Below are positions 1 to 10,884 of a stretch of 64,000 nt of DNA, piece after piece. The notes under the pieces were generated by a model. The model saw only the letters and a list, made by a program, of their open reading frames with translations, was not told where the DNA came from and ran no database searches. The position numbers and the translations under genes were made by a program. The number at the start of each line of letters is the position of its first letter. Within the stretch, counting starts at the first letter, position 1. This DNA comes from Amborella trichopoda (lineage: Eukaryota; Streptophyta; Magnoliopsida; Amborellales; Amborellaceae), in assembly GCF_000471905.2 (NCBI RefSeq), contig NW_006499848.1, positions 3,575,226-3,639,225 on the forward strand, written 5' to 3'.

Positions 1-775
1 AAAAAATCATAATTGACAGGCTAAATTCAAAGAGAGAAAAAATGCTGAAAAAAAAACAATATTTAGAAATGGCACTGTAACTGAAGCGATCCAGCCGTCC
101 ATTATGATCAAATGGCTGGGAGCATGGGCCATGTATGTTTTCTTATATGTGAGTGGCACTAAATGTAAGAAGATCATCACAGATCAAATCTAAATTACAA
201 GTGACATTCTGGGAGTAGGGGAAGGAATCAGATATAATTAATGCATCTCAGACGAGAGGAGTTTAAATGTTTCAGAGAACATGAAAAGGACTCATACAAC
301 TAGATCACATCTATATAATAGGAGATTTAAGACAGCATTAAACCCCCCATCGAGTCACATAATCCTCCCTCACATGACCATGAAAGACCCAACTAACAGT
401 GGATTATTCCTATGTACCATAGACAAATGGATATGCAGAAACTGCTGGTTTTAATTTGGTTGCAGTGGCGCATTTAATACAAGCATACTAACAATAATAA
501 AAAACAGAACAAATACAGCTTCAACAATAGTGATCATAAGGGACACAGCTCCCAACTGCTAGTATGCAACAATTTCTGAAAAATCACAACTAAGGTAACA
601 GACAGAAGTCTACACTCTCCTATCAAATTGAGAACCAAAAAAGTCATAATTGACAGGCTAAATTCAAAGAGAGAAAAAATGCTGAAAAAAGAAAACAATA
701 TTTAGAAATGGCACTGTAACTGAAGCAATCCAGCTGACCATTACGATCAAATGGCTGGGAGCATGGGCCATGTAT
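1..775. repeat. Direct duplication of a ~135-bp segment, about 640 bp apart
   Basis: Bases 1-134 recur at about 638-773 with few differences (AATTGACAGGCTAAATTC, GGCACTGTAACTGAAGC and ATGGCTGGGAGCATGGGCC occur in both). The first copy may begin before the window. The sequence between the copies is AT-rich and shows no coding signal. The tail of each copy (a CCATTA..GATCAAATGGCTGGGA stretch) resembles the repeat at 31740-31980, so this is probably transposon-derived. Confidence 0.75.
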
Positions 776-2056
776 TTACATGTGAGTGGCATTATGTGTC
801 AAGTTTTCCCAATTATAATTCAAACAAACTTCTTGGCCACTTCAAATTAGATGTGCCCAATTGTATTTCAAATGAGCCACTTCAAATTAAATGTCCTGAG
901 ATTAAATTCTGGCCCAATTACTAAATAAAACACTCAGAAAAGTCACCATAATTCTGAAGTCCAATAAAAATTAGGGATATTTCAATGGATGGCAATTATT
1001 TTGGTGTCACAATGTCATTCTTAATGGAAGAGAGCATTTAGTATCACAATGTTATTCATAAGCATAATCAGCGCATATGGCTACACATGAATTTGGACTC
1101 AAGCACATGCGAAAAAATACACATCAAAGGTTCCATAGCAAATGCCACATATTATCATTCACAACACCAGAAATTAGAAAACACTAGCCTAGCTATTTGA
1201 AAACAAAAAATAATAGCCTTACAACTTTTAAGTCCCACTACCAAAATAGAAGTCAATCCTTTCTAACATGCACATGACAACCTAAGAAATATCCTCAAAC
1301 ATTTTAGAAGTGGCCTTCTATTCCTGTACTTAATTTGACTGAATTCCAAAGTTAATGATTCTCTGGCACGTTTCTCTTGCTGGCAGCATTCTGCTTGCCC
1401 AACTCCTCATTGAAAAAGAAGTCCTTGTAACTCAGTGACTTGGAGCTATCCTCTCAATCCCTAGATTGCAGTATTTAAATCCCATTCTACCAATAAATAA
1501 CATGGCCTATAAAAATAGCAATATTCAAGTTCTTCCATTTTCAAAAAATTTGGATCAGAAATTCAGCCATGTTATTTTCCCAGTTCCAATGCTATTTGTT
1601 TTCTGCCATTTATGCATATTGTTCTTAGTCAGTTTTCCATTAAATTTTACAAAAACCAGACTGCCAATTCCCAAGTGAACTCTTTCTCATAATTTCTGAC
1701 TCTGGGTACCACTCCAAGAAAGAACCATAAAATATAAAATCATGATAGCAACATATATGAAATTGTTAAATCCACAAATGGCAATGGGATATTGACATCT
1801 GATAGAATCCACATAACAAATACAAGAATTCCAATGGTTCTCTGTTCCAAAGTAAGGCATAAAAAAGCGCATTTCAAAGTTGAGATTGGCCCATGGTTCT
1901 GATTTTGTACATCACATAAATCCATCTTGCACAGGCTAAACTCAAATTTCATTAACACAATGGTAGATAGAGAAGAACACTTTAGATGGTTATGGATGAT
2001 TGATTAAGGCTGATTGAATTGGAATTAATGGTGAGGCACAAAACCTTAACGTGGTG
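776..2056. other. 3' flank of the small minus-strand gene; old repeat, no gene seen
   Basis: Around 800-900 there is a repeat with two CACTTCAAATTA..ATGT units. A relative in inverted orientation lies at about 31780-31900. The rest up to the stop codon of the minus-strand gene is AT-rich and has only short random reading frames. The part nearest 2056 should hold that gene's 3' UTR, but I cannot place its polyadenylation site. Confidence 0.4.
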
Positions 2057-2568
2057 TCAAGATTTCTCTAATAAGCCCTCTAAGTAGAGGTTTAATATGT
2101 ATCTCCCAGTTGACTGAACGTCTAGTCGCTTTTCACCAGGCTCATATCTCCCCTTTCGAAGCTGGTATCTGTGTGTTACTGCTGAAACTGTATAAGTTTG
2201 ACCTTCTATAGTAACTGACTCACCACACTGCACATTCTGTCAATATAAACACCGTGCATATCAAAATTTAAGAAATAAAACACTGAAACCCTATAAATTT
2301 AGAGGATATTTGCATATCAACGTTACAAGTTTTGTTAGAAAGACAATAGCAATCAGAAAATTGGTCACAAACCACTACACGTAGAGATTATTGAATACAA
2401 CCACACTGCATGTTATTTCTAGGAAAACAACATTAAGACCGTATTTTTAAGATATTATGGACCAAGAAGAAACACATGCATTTTTTAGACTACGAGTGAA
2501 ACCACCATGTGCAGAATGGAGAGCCAAGATTCATGTAGCCGACCCCAATTAATTGGAAAAAAGCTAAA

Positions 2569-2599
<31 letters not shown>

Positions 2600-4449
2600 G
2601 TGCATCATGTGAGTTCTGTCAAAAAAGGCCCAATTCAGACCAATGTTATCAAATTCTCTTCTTTTTGGCTGATAGGCAAATCTTCAGCTTCAAGCCCTAA
2701 ACGGAAGAGAAGCAAATCACTCCCCTTATATATTTAAAATTTCTGTAAAAGTGGCTACCAAACATACAAAATTTCATGAGAACAACTCCTTCAATATTCA
2801 AGATTTTATTAGATATGCCTTTACACTAAAACGTTTCACAAAGTGCCAAGCTGTACATATTTTTTTATTTAAAAACACACCCAAATCTACGAAGAAACTG
2901 ATGCGCTTCCATTTTCTGGCCAAATCGAAGAGCCCTCTGAAGAGAATCTGATAACAATGTTCAAGACCATGATTTGGCGGATAACATAAAAATTAAATAC
3001 TCATACATTATGATAAGCATAACCCCTATAGCAGTGTGTTATGCTGAATGGAGAAAAGAAATACCAATATTTCATTATATATTGAGCCATTGACAGCTAA
3101 TTTCTCAACTAAGAGATAATTAACTATTTCATTATATAGATTGTGGATTATAGCCTTCAATAAGTTTTATTTTATTTTTTTGAAAGAAGAACTAAATAGC
3201 ACCGGTTACAAGAAAATGCAAGGTAAAATGACAAAATACTGTTTAAGGAACTGAAAACATAGATAACCAGTGGAGAACTAATCAGATAACACAAAACGAG
3301 TAAAAAAGGGCAAAAGAATGAGATCCTTCATTAAGATTCATGTGCTTCTTAATACTTGTCATTAAACAATTGAAAATGATGTTAGTAATTAATTCATAAA
3401 AATGTTAAACAATGAGAAAATGAATGCACATTGTATAGATTGATCATTGCGCAATACATGCAATGTCACTCAAGGAACATGAGAAACAGGAAATAATCCT
3501 CAACAAACAAAAGAAAATTTTAAAATTAGCAAAATCAAACAATGTCTTGTTAACAGATTATAAAAGCTACCATTTCATTACCGATATAAACATTACTATA
3601 TATATCTCTATGCATATTCACTGATGAGCAATGCACATAAAACTATGGTTTTTGTGAGCATACTCATGATGGCAATGGATACCCAATGCCGAAGACATGA
3701 ATTTTTTTAAAATTGATTAAAATTGAGAATTTGATTATGAACATGAATCTGTGCAGATTATGAAAATATCCAGTTATTCAGTTAAACAAGAGAAAGAAAA
3801 GACAGCACCAACTTTCAAAACAAATTCTGTGTTCCAATCAAGCAAGAATATGCAAACATATCACACCCATTTCAAGAAACTAATGCACATTTAGGTTATT
3901 CAATGGAAAACCACCGACAAGCTCTACTAAATTTAAAGATAAGAAGAAAAAAGGAGAAACAAAGTGAAAAACACACTGATATGGATAAAATATTTACCGC
4001 CGGTAAGCACCGAATGCCCAAATTCTTGGGAGGTGGGGTGATTTCTATGACTTTGTAGGGATGGTGGTCGTGTTCCCTCTCTCTTCTTCGGCAGAAAACT
4101 CCAATGGGGACCTGTTGAAATTTGGGTTATCTCATAAAATCGGTTTTTCTCATCTATGCCTCGTATTTCAATAAGAAAACCACGAAAGAGGCCAACAGAA
4201 AAATCAAACAAGAAAAAGTATCAAAGAAAAGGATCAGAAAACTGGAAGCTCTGACTCCAGTTATAATTAAAGATGCAGCCATTTCAAATCACAGAGATCA
4301 CTCTTCCTTAAGATAAAAACGCCAAAAACAAAAAGAAAATGGCAGACCAAGCTAATGTTTAGAAAGACAGAAAACAAAGATAGAAGTCTATGATGATTTA
4401 GAGAGATGGGTACCTTAAGATACAGAGCACTGTTAAAGGCTATGGCCAT
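2057..4449 (-). CDS. Conserved small plant protein of unknown function, 109 aa, three exons
   Basis: Minus-strand exons are 4449-4414 (12 codons from ATG), 4111-3998 (38 codons) and 2236-2057 (59 codons plus TGA). All introns are GT-AG and all junctions are in phase 0. The protein starts MAIAFNSALYLK, continues with a basic, His-rich stretch (CRRREREHDHHPYK, about residues 19-32), then VIEITPPPKNLGIRC, and ends in a compact block that includes GESVTIEGQTYTVSAVTHRY and LDVQSTGRYILNLYLEGLLE. From memory the ITPPPK..LGIRC and LRKG.YEP.EKRLDVQSTGRY segments are conserved among land plants as an uncharacterised protein, possibly organelle-associated. I know no proven function. No membrane segment or clear signal peptide is visible, and the N terminus is too short to judge as a transit peptide. 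An extra upstream exon cannot be excluded. The second intron (2237-3997) carries a retroposon tail. Confidence 0.72.
2520..2599 (+). mobile_element. 3' end of an RTE-LINE/SINE-type retroposon with a (GAT)n tail
   Basis: The sequence ATGTAGCCGACCCCAATTAA followed by a GCT-rich bridge and ten GAT/ATG repeats (about 2570-2599) is the ending that plant RTE LINEs and their SINE partners share. It lies in the second intron of the small minus-strand gene. The 5' boundary is not visible. A copy of the same ending, in reverse orientation, lies at 38866. Confidence 0.6.
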
Positions 4450-5085
4450 TTCCTCCTCTGTTGTGTTTCATGAAGAATTCTGGATTCTCATTGTCCTGGC
4501 CAAATTATACCCAAGAAAGTGAAATGCGGCCACATTTTTTTTTGTCTTCGGAAATTTTTTCACTCAAAAGGAAAATTGTTTGGTGCGGCACGGCCCGCAC
4601 CTGTTAAGCTACGGTCAATTAATCTCAACTGTCCATCTAATCTGACGGTGCAGAAAGTGCATGATCCCCGTTCCCAAGCATTTGTTACCTATATCTCTAC
4701 TGGCTGGGTTGGTGGTCTTCTTGTGGAGTCGTGGGAGTACACAGTGTATTTATTCCCTCACTCTAGAGACCCATCTTGGTGGATTTTTTCAGTCTTAAAA
4801 TTTTAGGAAGCACCAAATAATCACCAGATGATTATTTTTAAAAGAAAATTTCAATTTTCTGAAACTTAGATCTCAAATTAAAAAATTGGATGGCTTCCGC
4901 TCGGTCAAACTTTGCTTTTTCCCTAGTACATAGAGAGTTCTATTTTTTTTATTTTATCTAAAGTCCGTGTATGAGTTGAACATATTATATCCCCAAAATT
5001 CAAGGTCCTAAAATTATTCTTATTATTGGTTTTATCCAAGGGAGGAAATGCACACTACACCCACTGGAATATAAAAACTCTTGGC
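4450..5085. other. Upstream region of the small minus-strand gene; possible small TIR element
   Basis: This holds the promoter and 5' UTR of the minus-strand gene; no confident TATA box is placed. Between about 4567 and 4825, ATTGTTTGGTGCG at the left and an inverted GATTATTTGGTGCTTCC at the right could be weak terminal repeats of an old element. The 4980-5050 part resembles repeat material at 23040-23100 and 58845-58930 (TTACATCCCCAAAATTT..GGTTCTAA). No coding region is supported. Confidence 0.35.
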
Positions 5086-5094
5086 TTTGGAATT

Positions 5095-5483
5095 TGGGTG
5101 GTATAGAGCCTAGACTGTAAATAATCAAATTAGAGTGTGGAGAAATGTGGTTTCAATATTGGAAATCTTTGTGATGCTTTAAAATATATGTTCATATTTA
5201 TTTATATAGTTTAAATGATAAAAAATAGTGCAGATCAACAGATCTGAGAAAACTTGAAAATATTGAAAATTGATAATCTAAAAATATGTTACAAAATATA
5301 CTATTTCCAAAACTTGAAATCAAATTTTTTTTCATGCCCATGCATCTTGATGTCGAGATAATCAATTTGAAGATATTTGGGCATAAAAACAACCTCTTCT
5401 AGTGAAAGTTCCTCTTCTAGTGAAAGTTTTGAGGTAGGCTCAAATTTGATTGTTTAGTACCTTGGCTCTATATAAACTTTTCC
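5095..5483 (+). mobile_element. MULE-type MITE, family C, copy 1 (first of a tandem pair)
   Basis: This is a ~390-bp element whose ends read GGTATAGAGCCTAG..CAAATTAGAG and, inverted, GTTTATATAGAGCCAAGG. It has no coding capacity. The family consensus shows TIRs of about 45 bp with the near-palindrome AGAGCC(G/T)AGGCTCT followed by AAACAATCAAATTAGAGCC. The left flank is TTTGGAATT (5086-5094) and the right flank is TTTGGAAGG (5484-5492), matching a 9-bp target-site duplication. Confidence 0.8.
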
Positions 5484-5490
5484 TTTGGAA

Positions 5491-5848
5491 GGATACGGTT
5501 TGCATAGAGCCTACTTTCAAATAGTATAGAGAAATGTGGTTCAATATTGGAAATCTTTATGATAACCTTAAAATATATGTTCATATTTATTTATATAGTG
5601 CATAAAAAATAATACTGATCGACAAATCTGAAAAACCTTGAAAGTCTTGAAAATCGATAGTCCAAAAATACATTACAAAATATACTATTTCCAAAACTTG
5701 AAATCCATTTTTTTTCATGTCCATGCATCTTGATGTCTAGATGATCAATTTGAAGATATTTGGGTATAAAAACAACCTCTCTTATGGTGAAAGTTTTGAG
5801 GTAGGCTAAATTGATTGTTTAGAGCTTGGGCTCTATGTAAACTTTACC
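5491..5848 (+). mobile_element. MULE-type MITE, family C, copy 2 (second of a tandem pair)
   Basis: Same family and orientation as the copy at 5095, about 85% alike by eye. It starts GGATACGGTTTGCATAGAGCC and ends GGGCTCTATGTAAACTTTACC. It is followed by TTTGGAATT (5849-5857), identical to the 9-mer before copy 1, so the pair shares one outer target-site duplication and has a third version of it at the junction. Confidence 0.8.
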
Positions 5849-5894
5849 TTTGGAATTTTAGTCATTTGAGAGAAGATTTGGGCAGTTTTCTTTG

Positions 5895-6290
5895 GGGGTG
5901 CGGTTTTTATAGAGCCGAGGCTCTAAACAATCAAATTACAACCACTTTCAAATAGTATTGACAAGTATGGTTTTAATATTAAAAATCTTTTTGATGGCCT
6001 TAAAATATGTTTTCATCTTTAATTATAAAATTTAAAGCTTCAAAAATAGTGTAAATCGAGTAGATCTATGAACACTTGAATTTTTTAAATATTGACGGTC
6101 GAAAAATGTGTTAGAAGATGCACTTCTTCCAAAACTTGAAATCCACTTTTTTTTCCTCATGTCCATGCATCTTGATGTCAAGATGAACAATTTGAGGATA
6201 TTTGGGCATCAAAACAACCTTTTTTGGTTAAATTTTTGAAGTAGGTTCCAATTTGATTGTTTAAATCCTAGGATCTATATAAAATTTTCC
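5895..6290 (+). mobile_element. MULE-type MITE, family C, copy 3
   Basis: The element begins GGGGTGCGGTTTTTATAGAG with the full AGAGCCGAGGCTCT near-palindrome and ends GGATCTATATAAAATTTTCC. It lies 37 bp after the tandem pair and has the same orientation. The interior carries the family's CCAAAACTTGAAATCCA and GCATCTTGATGTCAAGATGA segments. A clean target-site duplication is not seen (TTTTCTTTG versus TTTTCCATT). Confidence 0.78.
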
Positions 6291-6733
6291 TTTTCCATTC
6301 TTTCTTTCTTAACCAGTAAAGTCCTAGTCACATTGCTGATTTTTTTGCATCTAAGGAGAGTAGTATAAATGCCAGTCTACACCTACGTAATAGCGATAAT
6401 ATCCCTACCTTAATCAAATCTAGACGGCAGTGCACATGTGGGATTTTCGTGTAAATTGTATACACGCAGTGTGTATGCATGCACACTATTCATCATTGCC
6501 GTATTGACTATGGTGGCGATAATAACAAGGTTAAGGGCTTGTAAGACACTATGCGTGAGTATAGTATTGGGTACTCATTTTGCTTACCATCCGTGGATAA
6601 GTAGATGAATGGTGGATGTTGAGGTGCTGTACTCACCCAAAATATTGGATGATATTTGTGTATGGTACCTAAACTTCAAGCGATTTTATTGACCGCCGAT
6701 GCTGGATCACTACACTCACATAAAATGCCGGAT
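6291..6733. other. Intergenic, nothing recognised
   Basis: Non-coding sequence with moderate GC patches (TGGATGATATTTGTGTATGG and similar). I see no gene, RNA or transposon end here. Confidence 0.4.
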
Positions 6734-6975
6734 GGGATTGTATACTATGAGACCATTTATTTTTTTTACAACAAGGTCACAAGTACCTCTAGCTATATGA
6801 TTTCAAATTAGACAATTCGACTTGCATCATAAAATTCGAAATTTTTTGTTTTGAATTTTGAATTTAATCAATAACACACTCATAAACACCTAATTTTAAA
6901 ATCTAACATATACAAGTGATTATGATCTCTTTGTACAAAAAATAAATAGTTTTTGTGTGTACTTTATAACTCCGT
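6734..6975 (+). mobile_element. MULE-type MITE, family B, old copy
   Basis: The left end GGGATTGTATACTATGAGACC and the right part GATTATGATCTCTTTGTAC match the TIRs of the better copies at 36052 and 39900, with the usual middle (ATTAGACAATTCGACT, a T-rich run, ATCAATAACACACTCATAA). The right boundary is eroded and no target-site duplication is found. Confidence 0.55.
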
Positions 6976-8040
6976 ATTTTCTATAAAGTACCCGGATGAG
7001 AAATAAAAATTTTATTGGGCAAATTGAGAATGCTTTCGAGTGAACTATTGACATGAATTTCCCCCAATTTTATGGTTTTTGTGTGAGCATAAATAGTCAT
7101 TTCTAAATTCTTTTTGGAACAACATACACTTTATATTAAGGTTCCCACTTTAGAGTATACAACTAAGACGTACTCCTAAATTTTTCGGGAAAATATGGTC
7201 CTTATGATGTCTCGAAAAATCTATGATCAACCTTGATTATGTAATTTTAATTTAAAAAAACAATACAAACATGACAGATATATAAATATTTGAAAATCTC
7301 GAAATAAACGGTCCAGATAAGTTGTTATAAGACGCGCTACTTTTAGGACTTAAAATTGCTTGTTTCTTTATATTCATATATCTTGAGGTCGATATGATCA
7401 ATTGAAACGTTTTCCAACTTTTGAATACTCTATTCTATTGGATTTTTTTTGGTGTATTTTATTTTATAATATAAGGTTGCAACCTTGTATAAATTTTATT
7501 TTTTTACGAAAAAAAAAAGGAAAGGGATTTTTAATGTATGCACCTTTCAAAATCTATCCTCAAGATGGACCGAGGATTCAAAACTTCACCTACCACCTCA
7601 ATCACCAAGATGATGAATTAAAAAAATAAATAAATAAAATTTGAGCCTTAGAAATAGTTCATCTTGTATCATTTTTCTTGTATTCATTTCAATTCTTCAA
7701 AAATCGTTAGATCTACACTATTTTCAAAACTCCAACTTCATGGACATGAGGTGAAAATAATTTTCCATGATTTAGGATGTGTACAAGTACTATTTTAAGT
7801 CTAAAACCCTATGAAAACCAGACGGGACGCATGAGTCAACATTACTCACCAAAAAATTTGTGTTTATGAGAGAAAAAGGAAATTTATGCAAAAATCTCAT
7901 TTGACCATTAGAATTAAAAAATGACCCCCAATATTTTCTATTCTATGCTCAAGTCACACCTGAGAGTGTATATTATTGTTTAAATTTAATATTTTTCTAT
8001 AAATTGGACTAAGCTCAATTTTGAGGTATATATACTCCTC
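6976..8040. repeat. AT-rich stretch with diverged family C-like sequence (about 7225-7800)
   Basis: The pieces GAAATAAACGGTCCAGATAAG, CTTGAGGTCGATATGATCAAT and TAAGGTTGCAACCTTGTATAAA resemble the family C interior and ends, but are far more diverged and have no clear outer limits. No coding region is seen. The rest is AT-rich with nothing recognised. Confidence 0.35.
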
Positions 8041-8049
8041 ATCATCATA

Positions 8050-8517
8050 CCGTGTTCGTAAACTCAGCCGGTCCAACTTGGAACGGGCCGGTCAAATCGG
8101 TACCGGGCACTGGCCGATTCAGTTTTGGTAGTGCGACTGGGTATTTTAAAAAACAAAAATAAAGGATTTGTTTGTAATATGTTTTTTAACATTTTTTATC
8201 ATTTTGGTAAAGATTGTAAAGTATTTTGGCCATGAATACGTATTGTTATATTTTTTCCATTTTTTTTAGAAAATTTCAAAAATAGGCACAAATCGATTTT
8301 TTAAAATCCATTTTTTAAACTAATTTTCAACTTCATTTAGATGTACTTTATTTAATCATACTTTAAATATACTTTCATATTTCTTATTGTTTTGTATTTT
8401 TTTTTTTAACTGTTTTTGGACCGGCCGAGGCCTGCCCTGTTAGGCAAGGTGGTTTACATGTTCCTTGGATCCGGCCACTTGCCGGTTTCCAAGGCTGGTT
8501 CGATTTTTTGAACAATG
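8050..8517. mobile_element. Possible hAT-like non-autonomous element
   Basis: GC-rich, CCGG-rich arms (GCCGGTCC..AACGGGCCGGTC at the left, GGCCACTTGCCGGTTTCC at the right) face each other across an AT-rich middle. The ends CCGTGTTCGTAAAC and, inverted, CATTGTTCAAAAAATCG are alike. The flanks TCATCATA and CCATCACC match at only 5 of 8 positions, so the target-site duplication is not secure. Confidence 0.4.
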
Positions 8518-8539
8518 CCATCACCTACTTGCAAAAATT

Positions 8540-8730
8540 ATAAAAATAATTTAATAAAATAAAGTAACCAAAATACCACTACTAGTTTTAAAGGTATTTT
8601 GGTTATTTTAATAATTTCAAATTTACTTTTTCATTTTTTTCGTCCGGTACATGACAGTGGGAAGTATGGAATCCCCAAATTTAAACTTAATATGTTGAAT
8701 AGAAAAAATTACAATTAAAATACCTTAGAG
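8540..8730. mobile_element. Partial family G element (interior only)
   Basis: The palindromic core, TAACCAAAATACC...GGTATTTTGGTTATTTTA, is the same as in the longer elements at 32317 and 59076. The characteristic ends (GAAAGCTTTC) are not present, so this is a fragment. Confidence 0.4.
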
Positions 8731-8755
8731 AGTAGGCTTAAGCATAAAATATAAA

Positions 8756-9151
8756 GGGGAAAGTTTATATAGAGCCGAGGCTCTAAACAATCAAATTAGA
8801 GCCTACCTCAAAAATTTCATTAGAAGAGGTTGTTTTGAGGTCTAAATATCCTTAAATTGATCATCTCGACATCAAGATGCATTGGAATGAGAAAAAAAAA
8901 AAATGGATTTCAAGTTATGGAAATAATGTATTTTGTAACATATTTTTAGACTGTCACTTTTTTAGTTTCAAGTTTTCATAGATCTCTCAATCTACACTAT
9001 TTTTTAAGCTTTAAACTTTATAGATAAATATGAAAATATAATCTAAGGCTATCACAAAGATTTTCAGTAATGAAACCACATTTCTCGACACCATTTGAAG
9101 GTAGGCTCTAATTTGATTGTTTAGAGCCTAGGCTCCATACAAACCGCACCC
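8756..9151 (-). mobile_element. MULE-type MITE, family C, copy 4, complete with target-site duplication
   Basis: Best complete copy, 396 bp. It runs from GGGGAAAGTTTATATAGAGC to the inverted end GGGTGCGGTTTGTATGGAGC. Both TIRs continue through the AGAGCC..GGCTCT near-palindrome into AAACAATCAAATTAGAGCCT. The flanks are identical 9-mers, AAATATAAA at 8747-8755 and 9152-9160. TIR structure, 9-bp duplication and lack of coding capacity fit a non-autonomous Mutator-like element. Confidence 0.88.
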
Positions 9152-9160
9152 AAATATAAA

Positions 9161-10081
9161 ATATGGGGAATTATTATTTTTTCATAAAATGAGGTTATAT
9201 TTTCCATAAAATTTCCCCAAAAAACCCTCTCTCTGTCTCTCTGTCTCTCTCTCTCTCTAAATTCGTTCCTCAAGTGTTTCACTCAATTTAGCAAAATAAA
9301 AAAAAATAAAGTTTGCATCAATGTTCATGAAGTGCTCTTTCTGATTCCCCTATCTAGAGGATTTCATGTCCAGGAAGTACTCTACTGTAACTAAACCTAA
9401 GAATTGAAGTATACTAGAAGCAGTAAGGTGATTCTTGTTTCTATCTTTTGGTTTTATCAATTTGAACTGATTTTATTGGATGGAGAAACAACGAATGAGG
9501 AGATTTATTTCTCTCTCCAAAGGATAAAATTGATGATTTTTCATTTCTAGAGCTCCATTGGGATCTTAATTTAGTTATGGTTCCTCAACATCAATCGTGA
9601 GACCAAGCTTAAACACACTACATCAAACCCTAACCAGTGAATGGTGGTGCAAGCACATATTGATTGGGTTTTTCTTTGTATGAGGTTTCTATATGTCCTA
9701 GGCTTTATGAAAACAAAATAAAGGCTCACCTCAAATCTTTATCCAAGAAATACTTTTGGCTGAAAATATCCATAATGTCTCTAAAATCAATTCCTTGACT
9801 GACAATGAAATTCGAAACTAAAAAAGAGATACAAATCTTGCGGATCTATAAAAACTTATTTTTAGGATGAAATAGACAATTTAGATAGGTTGTTACAATA
9901 ACAATATTTTTAGATCTTGAAATCTTTTTTTTCTATTTCACAACCATAATGTTTAAACAAAGACCATCGATGTAAAGGTTTACTATTGCTTGAATTTCAA
10001 TTTTTGATGAGTTATAAAGTGAAGCTTTACTTATTTTTGGTTGGGGACTGAGGCATATATTTTAGAGGTTTTCAGGGCTAA
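9161..10081. other. CT microsatellite, then AT-rich sequence with a diverged family C-like piece
   Basis: A CTCTCTGTCTCT-type microsatellite occupies 9230-9257. From about 9680 to 10010, segments such as GCGGATCTATAAAAACTT and GATCTTGAAATC recall the family C interior, but ends are not visible. No gene is supported. Confidence 0.35.
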
Positions 10082-10090
10082 TTTTTGTTT

Positions 10091-10778
10091 GAAAAAATTA
10101 CCAAAAAAACACTTTAAAATGGACTATCTATGCAACTTACCCCACCCCAATTTTTTCTCACTTTTTTCTCCAAACAACCTTTCGTCATAAAAACCCTTAA
10201 GGTAAAAAGTTGTTATTTTTTGGACGGATATGTCCTGTACAAACCAAATCAATTCGCGGGTCCCAAGTAGTGTACTGCCGGAGCACATCTTTGCACTGCC
10301 GGAGCGCGTCTTTGCATTACCAGAACGCGTTCTCATAATGCCGGAGCACTATGGTTCAAACCTGTATTGCCGAAGCACACATTCAGAATGTCGGAGCACT
10401 TGTTTATACTGCCGGAGCGCGGTCCTCTATTACCGGAGCGTTGTGGCTCCAGAGACTTCATTGTCAGAGTGCGTCTTTGTACTATCGGAGCGAGTTCTCA
10501 TAATGCCGGAGCGTTGTGGCTCAGACCTGCATTGCCGAAGCACATATTCAAAATGCCCAAACACGTAATTGTACTGTCGGAGCATGTGTGAAAACTGGAG
10601 AGAGAAGGCCATGCGAAAACAAACAAAGGTAGTTTAGCCTTATTTCCTGCTACTTTTGGGTTTTGGGTTGGGGGGTTATTTGCGAGAAAAGGTGATTGGG
10701 GAAAGAAGTTAGACAAAAAATTGGGGTGGGATAAGTTGCATAGATAATCTATTTTAGGGTGGTTTTTGTAATTTTCCC
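10091..10778. mobile_element. MULE-like element with ~75-bp TIRs and a minisatellite inside
   Basis: The left end (10091-10170) and the inverted right end (10700-10778) match over about 75 bp; shared blocks include CTATCTATGCAACTTA and CCCACCCCAATTTTTT. The flanks are identical 9-mers, TTTTTGTTT at 10082-10090 and 10779-10787, as expected for a Mutator-type insertion. The reading frames across it are artefacts of the internal repeats. No transposase is encoded. Confidence 0.85.
10260..10590 (+). repeat. Minisatellite, ~21-25-bp units with core TGCCGGAGC
   Basis: About 14 imperfect units share the core (C/A)TGCCGGAGC(A/G)C. A higher-order period of about 165 bp is visible: the block starting GTCTTTGCATTACCAGAACG (10308) recurs as GTCTTTGTACTATCGGAGCG (about 10473) with the same order of variants after it. 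The array lies wholly inside the TIR element at 10091-10778. Confidence 0.75.
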
Positions 10779-10884
10779 TTTTTGTTTTCTGGTTATTAAG
10801 GTTTAAACGGTGACATATTAGGTTTTCCATACGTCTCTATTTTGTGTTTCATTTAGTATCTTTTAAGTTACTTTTTATTGAGTA

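Noticed and set aside
2570-2599. (GAT)n run considered as an independent microsatellite or a CRISPR-like array
   Set aside because: It is the tail of an RTE/SINE-type retroposon. There are no spaced repeats anywhere in the window that would suggest a CRISPR array, and the DNA is nuclear plant DNA.
4519-4806. 95-codon plus-strand frame upstream of the small gene
   Set aside because: It has no family resemblance and overlaps repeat-like sequence with possible inverted ends in the opposite gene's promoter.
10124-10830. Overlapping reading frames with repeated LPERV/MPEH and CRSTHS words
   Set aside because: The repeats follow from the TGCCGGAGC minisatellite, which is open in several frames at once and lies inside a TIR element. 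There is no protein family match.
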